A stretch of 64,000 bases of DNA from a virus, in IMG/VR virus record IMGVR_UViG_3300043540_000321, positions 1 through 64,000 of that record; one strand, 5' to 3'. This document shows positions 51,512-63,500 of the stretch, one piece after another. The notes under the pieces are model-generated. The model saw only the letters and a program-made list of their open reading frames with translations. It was not told the origin of the DNA and did not search any database. The stretch's first letter is position 1; each line of letters begins with the position of its first letter. A program made the translations under genes and the position numbers.

Positions 51512-54500
51512 TCAACCTACAGCAGTGATATAGTCACTTTGTTTCGGGAGCCCAGTCGCCGACTCCCACGATTTCAAATACGAGGTTTCGGTAGCCACTC
51601 GAATGACTGTCTTGTTGTCTCGCTGTTCGACTGTGGCGCGGACCTTCGCCTCTTTAATAATTCCATCCTGGGTCTTGTATTGATACTGAGTGTTGGGTCG
51701 AATAGCCACCGCTTGCCGCTTTAACTCATTCAGCCGTTGCTGAGCCGCCTTCACTTTATCTCGAGTGAACTGGACCACTTTTGCGGCGGTTGCGACCGGC
51801 GGGACTGTTGGGTTGGCGGCCAGGGCCAGCAGATGTCGGTCTACTGTTTGTGCCGCTGCCTTAAGTCGAGTCGTCTTCTCCGGCCGCTTCGGTTGATTCT
51901 CATTCGCTTTCTGGGCCGCCTGCCCTAAAGAGGGCTGTGTCGGTTTAGCATAACGAGAGAAGGCTCTCCAGTAGTACTGCAGAAGTTCGGATGCCCGACG
52001 AGTCGGCTGCCCGTAAGGAGCGTCGGGGAAGCTCGCCCAGACCGAGCGAAGCTTTCTCATCGCCACATTAATACGCCCAGCGTCGATGTCCGCCAAAGCT
52101 CCTTGCTGTTGAATCAGCCAGAGCGCGGCCTTATCCTGGCTCGCTGGAGAGAAGTCTTTCAGCCCCAAAGCTTTACGAGCATCATCCCAGGTGAACGACA
52201 TGAACTGATATCGTCCGGCCGCATCTGACCGGATACCACCGCCGCTCATTACAGTACGGGGATGGTCGGCGAAGTTCGAGAACCGACGCCCCGTGAACAT
52301 CACGTTGTAGTCCGCGCCTTCCGAGTAGCCAATCATATCGAGGAAGGCCCGGCGAGCCGCGCTGATGTTTGTCGCTCCCACGTTCCCCTTTCGACTTCCG
52401 AAGTCTCCCGAGACGAGAGCCTTCATGTATCGTTGCAGCAACGCTTCTGAAGTCTCCAGGTGAACGTGGACAGCCGTAGAGGTCTCGCCCGTACTCCCTT
52501 GGATACCCAATCGTTGCCCAAACCTGACCGTCTGTCCGGCCTTCACTTCAATGGTTTTGTTGTGCAGAACTCGAGTGACCGCGCCGGAGGCATCCTGGAT
52601 TTTAATCATGCCGAGTTCCCCTACGAACCCAGCGAAAATGACCTTACCTTCTACCGGAGAGGGTACTGGGACGTTAGTGCTACTCCCCCTGTTCAATTGG
52701 ATGTCGACGACTCGCTGCCCGTTATCGAGATAAGATTTCAGCTTCCCGTGGTCCATCCGATAGCGGACGTATCCCCCCGTCCCCTCCCAGTGAGGACGTA
52801 ATTCTTCGGCACTGCGGGCGATACCTTCTCCATACCGGCGACCTCCGAGAGACCAAACGGTGTAAGGAGTCAAACGCCCCACTCCGTCGACCGAGTCGGT
52901 GAAGGCGGAAGACACTTGGTCTTTAAGGTCAACGAGAGCATTCGAGAGACCTTCTCTCACCTTCGCGGTTGTGTTCATCAATCCTTTCGCTACATTATTG
53001 AGCTTGGTGAGAGCGTCTCGGGCGAACTTCTCGGCGTTCCACCACAGGTTCTTAAACCCATCTCCGACCGATCGCAGCAGCCCCATCAATCCAGTGGATG
53101 CCGGAGGTTCTTTCTTCCGGATCCAGCTATCCCGAGAGGGTTGTGCCCGAATGATTTTCTGTATCTCAGGGTTGGTCAAACCCATGCTTGCCTCATGGAC
53201 GGGCATATAGGATAGACCCTCGCGCTTGGTGTGCCGGAGGTCTTTGGTTCCAAGGAAACTACTGAAGGAACCAGCCAGGCTACCAATTAATAAACCAGCA
53301 CCAATTCCAACGCCAGCCAGCAGCAGGATCGGAGCGGAGACAATACCGGCGGCAACCAACCCGGCAGCAGCAAGACCTCCCAGGACGGCACCTCCGATTC
53401 CACCTAATAGCTGGTTACGGACAACGGTTTTGGCCCCGACTCGGCGGGCGAACGCCTCTGAGCCGAGCTTTTCTCCTATCTTCGAGAAGGTGTAGTCACC
53501 GATGAGGCTACCAGCAATGGCTGCGATCGGACCCGCAAGAGAACCTCCGATGATGCCCCCTCCGAGTGACCCAATACCACCGGTGGTTCTTCGCAGAGCG
53601 ACCTTGTACTCAACCTCACTCCTCGCTGTCTGTGCTTTTTGAACCCCGCTACCAATCCGCCAGATATCGATGATCGGTCCGGCAAATCGCAGAACGTGTC
53701 CGGCCCCTCGAGCTAAAAACCCAGCCGGTTTGGCGAACTTCGCGGCGAGTTCTCCAACCTCAGGTGCAGACTTTCCAAAAACTCTCAGGAAGCGGGCTTG
53801 TGCGGCCTCGCTTGCTCTTGTCAAAGCTCCGGCGTACGTTCGAGAAGCAGAAGTCGCTATTCGGTCCATCAAGGAAGCTGAACCCGATAGCACTCGAACG
53901 TTTGCCGCCGCAAGGTAGCGCTCAGTCAAAGTAGAGACTCGAAATCCAATAGCCTGCCCAGCCTCCTTCGCCAGAGCCGCCTGCTTCAAACCCGGTTCGA
54001 GAATATCCTCAAGGATTGGAACAGCTCCGTAGTCCTTCGCCTCATATCTCATGCGGGCGACTCGTACGGCCTCTTCGGCTCCGCCGACCTGACCGAGGAT
54101 AGATCCGGAGATGTCCCCCAGAACGCCTCCAGAGAAGACCCCCAAAATAGACCCGACCAGGGAACCTTTAGCTCCACCCATCTGGGCGTACGCTTCTTCT
54201 ACATCTGTCAGACTCGAAGTTTTGTTCAGTCGAAGTGCTTTAAGAGCTCCTCCTCCTAAAGTAGTCAGGTCAACGACGGGGGCGATCGCACTGAGAATCC
54301 CCTCTCGGTAGCCGTGTGTCAGGACATACTCGGACATCTTCGGAGCCAGCCGACTCATACGGAGCACAACCTGATCAAGACCTTTCTCCACAGCCTGTCC
54401 AATGAAATGGTTCGCTCGGGTTAGAACTCGTTTCAGCCACCCGAATCCTTTTATTAAATGACTGGGTAGGAGACGAAACTTTTGAGCAATCCCTTCCATG

Positions 54501-57500
54501 TGGTCCAGCGCCCAAGTTGAGACTCGACCGGGGATTGTCTTTGCCGTCTCATAGGCTCCTCGGATCTGATCGAGTGCTTCCTGGCGAAACTTAATGTTCC
54601 AACTGAACCCTTCGAATAGACTTCGCCCAAAGTCCCGAGCCATGCTAAAAGTCTGCCGAATCTGGTCGATAGCCTCCTGTCTGAACTTAATGTTCCAACT
54701 AAATCCATCAAAGAGCCGTCGAGTTAATCCAAGTAGGCCTGTTGGACGGTTCAAAAATTGGAAGGCGCGACGAATCTGGTCGACGGCTTCCGACCGGAAC
54801 TTAATGTTCCAGCTAAACCCGTCAAATAGATGGCGACTTACGTTGAGCATACTTCCAGCCCAATCGCTCGCCCCACTCAACAGCCCTCCTATGAATCGCT
54901 GCGACACGTTAAAAGCTCTTCGGATCTGACTAACAGCTCCTGAGCGAAACTTGATAGACCAGTCCCACCCTTCAAATAAACCTTTGACAAATTGACCCGA
55001 TGCTCGGAAACCTCGACCAATCTGGTCAATCGCATCCTGTCGGAAACGGACTTTCCAGTCCCATCCCTCGAACAGACTGCCCACAAAACTTCGAGAGGTC
55101 TGGAAGGCTCGCCCAATCTGGTTCAGCGCCTCCTGACGAAACTGAACGTTCCAACTGAACCCTTCAAATAATTTTTTAATAAAACCAGTCCCGCCCTGAA
55201 ACAGGTGGAGGTTACTGACCCAACTCCAACTCTCGCTGAGGTACTGAGCCCCTCTCTGCAACATCAACCTAGATGTCTGATACGCCTGTCTCATCTGACG
55301 TATCGCCTCAGGTCGAAGACGAATGTTCCAGTCCCATCCCTGAAATAGACCATGCGCGAAGCGACGAGTCGCATCAAAGGCCCGATGAACTTGTGCAACA
55401 GCATCCGGTCGAAGGCGGATGTTCCAGTCCCATCCTTTTAATAAAAATTGAGTCCCTGAAGCAATAGCCGAGAGTCCAGAGGAGATAACACCCGTCAGGA
55501 CTGGAAGGGCAGAGGCTGCGATCGCCGTCAGTTGACTAACCACTCGTGTTATCTTCGGGCCCGCCTCTGCCAGGTAGCGGAGGGTCTTACTGACTAATGG
55601 GCGGAGAGCCTGCCTAACCCTCCCTGTCAGGAATTGACCGACTGTAGCCTCCTTCTCAAACGATCGGTTCAAGCGAATGTACACAGAGGAAGACTGCATC
55701 GGGTTGTAGACATAATTTCCGTTGTCCAGATCTTTCAGGTCTTGCGCGGAGATCCAGGAGCTCAACCCAAAGAACCCAAACCTCGAGAGTACGCCGACAG
55801 TCAGCCCCGCTGCTAGTCCAGTCCACCAGCGCCCAGAGAAGAACGCGGCAAAATTACCTGCGATCGAGCCAAACATTACACCCATCTGCTCGTCTCTTGC
55901 TTCAGCTAACTCCCGCTGAGCTTGCAGCCGGTTAAACGATCCTCGAATTTTGGCCTGCTGGATAGTCTGAACAGTAGTCTCGAATTTATGAACCGAGTGG
56001 ATGCCCAGCATGAAGTCCAGAGCGACGAAAGCATTCTCTGCGATCGAACCCAGTGACCGGAATCTCTGCTGTTCAGTCAGCAGTCCTCTAAGAGTCTCAC
56101 CCGACCGAGTTTGGATGTCTTCTATCATTCCTCCAATCAGAGGGCGTCCTCTATATCGAACAGGCGGACGAAGACCCTCTTGTGGAGGAAGTGTCTCCAT
56201 CAAAATGCTGTACCGATGAGCAATATCATCTATCCTCGTCTCTCTATCCAACGTGTTGGTCAGACCTTCAAACTGGTCTCGATGAGTCGCTGAGAATGCG
56301 CCCAGAGCGCGGACGTTAGCCGAGATCTCATCCCTCAGCATCTCCTGAAGAATGTCCTGCCCAAACTTAAATTCGTCGAGCGTTCGCATCGCCGAGGACT
56401 TACTGACTCGTTCAACGATGTCCTGCAGCCGGTTGGTCTCAGTTCCCGTTTCATAAGCGATGACCTGCAAGTCATCAATGTTCAGTTTAGGTAGCGTCCT
56501 TTGAAACTCGATCGCGTGGGACATCTCATGGAACGCATCGAAGATAGCTCGGGTCACAGCACTGGGGCGAACGAACTTACCCGCTCTCATCCGACCCAGA
56601 ACACTCTCGGATGCCTTAGACAGGGTTACTGAACCTTCCTGCAGGTTGTACATACCTTCTATCTGGAACGGAGACCCGTCAAAAGATACGGGCGTGCCCG
56701 ACAATGCCGTTCGATTCAATCCCAGGCCCGTTTGAAACTCTTCTTTCAGAGAGACAACGGACTCACGAGCGGCCTGCGATATCGTTGAGCTGACTCGTCC
56801 CCTAAATAGAAGGGAGAAGAGGTCAGGTAACGCTTGGAAGAAACTGAGAGTCTTTTTAACTGAGCTACGGATCATCCGCTGGTTCCGTTGCACCCAATCA
56901 TAAGAGTCCATTGTCATGCCGGTCAGAGAGAGCTGCGTCGTTGGACCGGTGAACAACCCAAATGCCGAACTCAACGCAAAGTTAGCGGCTCCACGCATAG
57001 CTGCGGCGCGAAGACCCTGAGCCCGAGCGATAGATAGTAATTTTGGGAGTTGGGTCAGCGTAGAAAGACTACCGACCAGAGCGGACTGCTTCAGATAGTT
57101 CAGGACTGGGTTCTTGTCTTTACGGCGGTAGTCTCCGAGGGCTAAGTTCTCACCCGCCCAGCCTCCTACAAAACTCCCCAAAGCAGAAGCAATTAAAGCA
57201 GGAAGTGGGCGTTCGACCAAAGACAGAGCAGCAGCTCCGGCGGTGTATCCACCCAACGACATGCCCACCTCCCGGTAGGTCTCTCGATACTCTTTGTAAC
57301 TGCTTCCTCGTCCGAGAGAAGAAAGTCGATAGTCCGTCTGTTGAGCTATCAAGAGCTCCAGACGACTTAAGAGGATCGGCCCGATCGGAACTTTGGGAAG
57401 TGAGGTCATTAGAGTCCCTATGCCTCGGTCTAACCCTCGCCGCATTCCAAATGAGAGAACCTTTTTCAGAGGTTCCATCATCTCTTGGGAAAGACCTATT

Positions 57501-60500
57501 AGGCGACGCAGATATCGATCTAGATTGTCCATCGGGTAATCAGCGCGGGCCGGAATATTATTAATAAATCTAAGAACTGGGTCTGCTTTTGCCCTCGCAG
57601 TCCCGACAGACTCAGAGACGGGTCTGGCAAAAGAGAGGATGCCGGACAGCCAAGAGGCTGCGCGAGTAACCCCACCTACGATGCGGGGTGCGATCGCCTG
57701 GCGTAGACGTGAGGCTGCTCCACGTCCCAATTGAAGGAGAGAAGACATACCTTCCAACCCCCACAGACCCAGGTCGAGAGCGCGGTCAGTTAATGAGTGA
57801 GGGATGGAGAAGGCAGGTAGGTTAATTCTGAACCCTTTAAGCTTCTCCAGAAACGCCAGCTCAGGCAAACTCGGTAGTGGTATGGACCGACTCAGCCTTC
57901 TTCCAGCTCGAAGAGTTGCTGCCAGCAGATTTCGACGAAGTTGTTGGAGAGGGACTGCTAGACGACTGACGGCTCCAGAGAAGGGTTGGATTCTTGCATT
58001 AATAAAACGAGTGGCGTCGTCATGCCAGTCTCCAATAGTATTTCGAACAGTGGAGATGTCCTTCTGTAACTCTTCAAAGGGATTGAGATTTGAGACCGAT
58101 CTGTAGGCTCGAAGAGTTGCCGCCCCGCCGTAAATATGACTCAGGAGGGACAGGTCTACCGGGGGTGGTTGGCGAGCGATCGCCTGTGTCGTCACCAAAA
58201 CGTTGAAAAGAGCCTGCCGACGTTCAAGAGCCATCATCAGCGTACGACTAACGCGAGTTCTATGCAGCGCGAAGTCAGACCAGACTCGCCCACCTGTGCC
58301 GTGGAAATACTTCTTGTAGGCGAGCTTCTCAGATTCGCTGTCCTCAAATCCGATATAGTCTCCGTAGACCAGTTGTTTCTCAATCATCGGGTTGATCCGC
58401 ATGGCGGACTGAAGCGCTTCGACCTGTCGCTTCTTCATCACCATCGTGATGTTGCCCGACATAAAAGGAGACTGCCCGCCGAGAGAAGACTCCGTTCCTT
58501 CGTTAAAACTGAAGTTGCTATAAACGCTCTGAGGCAAGAAGAAACCCTTGACCATTTGAATCGGAATCGGGTCTCTCACCATGCCGAAGGTCTGGTCTTG
58601 AATCAGCGGCCCTGAGATATTTTCAGTAAAGGCTCTCACCGGAGCCGTCAGTATCCGCCCCAGAAAACTGAAGGGGGCCGCCAGGAGATTACCGAGCTGA
58701 CGAACTGGACGCTCAAGTCCCAGCGGTCTGAACACAGAGGCAACTGTCTTAACCGGGAATGCCAGTAGATTCCCCAATCCCTCGACAAGGTTTGTTTCGA
58801 CGGAACGGATAGACCCGGACTTTTGCTTCAGAGCATCAAATGCGACCAGTCCTCCAACAGCCGCCGCCATCGCTAACAAAGGACTGGCCCCAATTCCCAT
58901 TGCTACCTCGGCCAACCCGACGGCAGTCGCCCAGGAAAAACTACTCGATACAAACTGTTCGCCCGCCTTCTGCCTCAGATAAGTCGACTGGGTAGCTCCA
59001 CCCATCATCACACCGGCTGCTTCGATCACCTCATAGGCTGAGCGACCGTTGGCTGTCCACCAGGCGACTCCCGATGCTAACCCTTTGCCAGCCTTTAATG
59101 TCGTCGTGACAGCACCTTCACTCCAGGGACGCTGAACATAGTCGCCCATCTGTCTCCGGACCTCGGACGAGAGCCCCACTTCTGCTCTTGGAGTCCGTTT
59201 GACCGCTCGGATGGTATTTTCAGTGTCTAACCGAGCAATTCGTCCGTAGGCAGACCGCTCTGCTCTCAGGTCATACGTCCCAACGATCGGGCGTTGCAGT
59301 TTGAGAAGAAGGTGTTGAAAGGCTTCGTTCTGCTCCAACGCGACGTTCAATTTCAACGTCGTCTTGAAGGAGTCTATGCCAACAGCCGCCTCTTCATCCA
59401 ATCGTGTCAGCACATCTGTAATGGCTGACTGAGAGAACCCTTCCATCTCTTGTGTGAACAGGTCGATAGCCTGGTTAAGATGCTGGTCACCCGCCCCGAT
59501 GATCGATTGGAAAAGGGTAGTGCCTGGGACAACTTCAACTCGCATCGACTTGTCGATGTGCTTCTGAATGTCCTCAACAAATTGTTGCTTGAACAACTCC
59601 TTCTGGACCTCATCAAGCGGACCCTCGGAGGCTAACTTCACGAGGGAGGCTAACCGCTTGGAGTAGTTCTCTGTGAAAATCTGGTTCAGACCGCTGTGTA
59701 AGCTTCGGTAAGCTTCCGTAATACCGACCGTGATACTCAGCGGAGTTGCTCCGGTGCGGGTAGCTGTCTCCTCAATATCCAAAGGCAACCGGTATAAACC
59801 ACCCAGCGGGTTGAGCTGATCGACCTGGAATGCTGCGGGTCGCCCACTGGGTAGTCTACCTGAAGTGAAAGCGTACCGGGTCAGAGGAGAAACGGGTCTG
59901 CCTCGATTGAGTCGACTCTTGTGAGTCAGCTCCTTCAATTCGTTGTAGGTCTGGGACGCGGCCAGTCCTCCGATCACGCCCACTCCGGCGTAGGCTGCCG
60001 ACGCCAACAGGACAAGTTGGATCGGTATCGTGAGGTACGAGTACCCTTTCAGGGAACTAATGTCGTACCCAATCCGGAGGGCACTGAACCCTTGATTAAC
60101 CGCCCGATGCTTCCACTCCGTTGTGCCGTACCAGGACATGATACTCAGCTCTGGGTCAAGAGCTTTCATTGCTCCTGACTCTAGGTTGTTCTGCTGAATG
60201 GTGAACGTGACATTTTTCAAGAAGCCCATCGGGCGGTATCCGGTGGGAGGTAGTCTGTACCCGGGTATTGCCGAATGTCCCATCAGCCCGAAAGTCATAC
60301 CCTCTTTCATCAGGTCAAACATCAGTTCAGAAGGACGCTGGGCGGCCAGATGTTGCATCAGGAAGTGCCGATACTTAACCGCCCGGATCAGTCCAGTCGA
60401 CTGGCGAGCGGCTTCCAGGTCGTAGCCGGTCAAGTCTCGAATCTCCATGTGCTTCTGCCGAGGCGTAGCTCCACGAACGAGGGCGAGAGCTTCGGCTACA

Positions 60501-63500
60501 GACTGGGGTCTCCGATTAGCGAAGACGTCGATAGTGCGTTTTAATAAATCTTCTGAGACGCGCCCGGCAAGCATGTCATAGCCAGACGCGCTAATGTCAG
60601 TGAAGGCTGAAGCGTATTGAATATATGTGCTGGTGCGCTTGGGTTTGAAGCTCGCTCCAAAAGGGCCGATGGAATTAATAAAGGGGTCTTCCGGGTTGGT
60701 ATAGAAACCCAACGCCTTTGAAAGGTCAATCGTCCCGAAACTCAGAGTTTTAACAAAGCGATTGACTAGACCAATTAGACCGCGAGGGGCGTCTGCCTGC
60801 CGAACTCCGTGCTCCGTCGGTTCGAGTTTGTCTTTCTCGGGCTCAACCCCAGCCAGGAGTCGAATAGTAGGACCAACGAGCGGCACTTTATAGAGAGCCC
60901 GCAATCTATCACTGGAGAATGAGTTAGCGATCGTGAACGCAGCCGCCTTGACGCCGAAAAGAACGGTTCCGGCGATCGCAATACGCGCACTCATCGAACG
61001 GAACTTACCGCCGGGCAGTCTCGCCATTTCCTCTGTCATGTAAAGAGGAGCCTTCTCTTCAAGTCCGCGATACTCTGGACGGGCGTATCTCTCGACAGCC
61101 TCCTGCCATAGAGTCTCGCCGGATGCCTGCGCCAAAAGTCGGCGCGAAGGAACCCACAATTGTCGAGACCCCTCAGCAGAGATTCTCTCCATCCTTTCCA
61201 GGACAGCTCTGATTTCCTGTTCGGCGTGCTCGTTCCTGGCGACTGCCTTGGGAATCCAGCCTTGCACGAGAGATTGTGTATCCACTCCTTTAACTCGGTG
61301 GAACTCAGCCGCCAGGTCCTTAGAACTGGCAAAGACACCTGTTTTATCTAAGAGGAACCCAGTGAGTAGACCGGCTCCTAAAGTTGCTTGGACCTGAACA
61401 AGCGGGTCTTCAAAGTCCTTACCGACATAGTCCCCCTGCGGGTCTGACATCAACCTCGACATCATCAACGCCAAGTAGTACGGCGCGAGCTTTCTAACAA
61501 ACCTGGGTGTTTTGATTTCGGGTATTTTCTCCGTCGCCTCTGTCTTGAATACTGAAAGGGCGCTGGTGACGGTGGAGTGAACCACCGAAGGAGCCAGGCT
61601 GTAAACAGACCGGATCGCCTGGTTAGAGAGCATAGCCGCTCCTCCAATCACAGCTCTTAGAGCTCGTGTGTTCTCCTCTAGGTCAGTGAGGTGCCGGACA
61701 ATAGCTGAGCTGGATTCGTGGGTTCGAAGTAACCTTTGATAGCCCCGAGCGAACCGTTCGGCCCCCATGCTTAGAAGTGTCGTGAGGCCGACGAACTCCA
61801 TACCTTTTTCCATCATGGAGTCTTTGTCGTAGACCAGACCGCTACCAAAAGTGAGGGTGGAGATTCCTCCTCGGATCACACTCATCAACAACTGTCGCCC
61901 CCCGTACTTCCGCTGGAAGTAATAGGGATCGTTGTCGTCAGTCTTCCGGAGTTGAATGGCAAATGGAAGGATAGGCGTAAAACCCAGCCCCAGAGCGTGC
62001 ATGGACTGAAGTCCAATAGAGAGCTGAGCTTTCTTTTTCTGAGTGTCAAAACGAACAACTGCTGGTATCTGAAAGAAGGGAGTGGTAATTTGGGAAACGA
62101 CTGAATAGACTCGATGCCCGCTGCTATCTGGACGAAGATACTGGCGAGCCAAGAACAAACCCATTGCAGAGTTCACATAGTCTCCCATCGATCGAGCCCG
62201 CTCTAGACCTCGAACGGAGAGATACTCGAAGCGAGAGGACAGCATCGCGTCAGTGCTGCCCACTTGAAAACTGCTTTCCCGGTTGTAGGCCAGGTTCAAC
62301 AGATAGGCGGTGCCCATTGCAACGCCTTTGGCGGCAATACCGGCTACGAATGCTCCAACGAGAGCAGCCTGCATATTAAACCGGAGAGCTGTGCGACGCA
62401 TCATCGTCGAAGAGAAGCTCTCCTGCAATGTGCGATAAACCGCCCGGATCTGAGAAGACTTCTCTCGACTGGTAATCACCCGGGTGCTTTCAAGGATGGG
62501 TCCCTCAGCGGCATCTGCAATCTCGCGCTGCCGAGCGGTCAGGTCTTTCTGAAACCCTCTTAGGCTATCCAGCCGATCGATGAACCCACCGGGGCGGTCG
62601 CCCACGTCCACAAAAGAAGGAAGCAGTAACCCGGTGGTCAGTCCAGCCCCCAGTTGAACACCGGCTGTCATCCAGCGGGGCAACACTCCGCTGAACTGAA
62701 ACTTAGCGACCGTTCCATCATCGGTATCGAGAGCTTGCCGCGCTCTGATCTGAGTGATCAGGTTGGCTCCCAGTGGTTTTAATAAAAGGTCGTCCAGAAA
62801 CTGGTCCGCGACGATGATCATCCCAACCGTCGTCAGAGTCCGTCGTACCTGACCGACTCTTCGACCCGCCGGAGTGTCAACCGTTTTATAGGGATTCTCA
62901 GAGGCCGCAAAGGTTACATCGAGAGCGTGAAACGGGCTCTGTTCTAAGAGCTGTCGCTGTTCAACAAGGGTATTTCGATACTCGTGAAAGCGAGAGTCCT
63001 GGAGCAGACCCTCGATCTCAGCCGTCCGACTTTGATACGTTTGGGCGGAGTGCTCGTAGAGTTGAACTAGAGACTCCTCAGCGGTACTGGCCAGAGGAGG
63101 GACTGAGGCCACTGGGGTTTGAACCATCCCTTGAAGCAGACTTCGCTCTATCCGAGCGATCTGCTGTTCATTGCGCCAGGCCTTGACCACCTTCTTGACG
63201 TTCTCAGCCGGACTGGATATGAACTTACCCACGCGCTGATAGAAGTACTCAGTCCATTTGACCGCATCTTCAAAAGACATCATGTCTCGGACGGTCATGT
63301 GGTGCCTGGGGTCAAAGTCTTCCAGACCTAAGACTCTTCGGAGAGGAGGTGTCCAATAGGCGATGTTCGCGGGCAGGAGCGCAGCGACCTCATCGTAACT
63401 GCGTGCGATCTGCCGAACCCTCTCCGTACCCACATTTCTGAAAACAGGAGTGTAAACATTTGGGTTGTCCGGTCGCTGTTGAAACTCGATAAGAGGCATG

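Noticed and set aside
52400-52900. M23 domain of the tape measure as a working endopeptidase
   Set aside because: The first zinc His of the HxxxD pair is missing (the aligned place reads QRVVD), so activity is doubtful, although HVHLE remains.
54594-54929. Plus-strand frames in the tape-measure repeat region as real genes
   Set aside because: They are reverse-strand shadows of the repeated modules, as are the other plus-strand frames in 51.5-64 kb.
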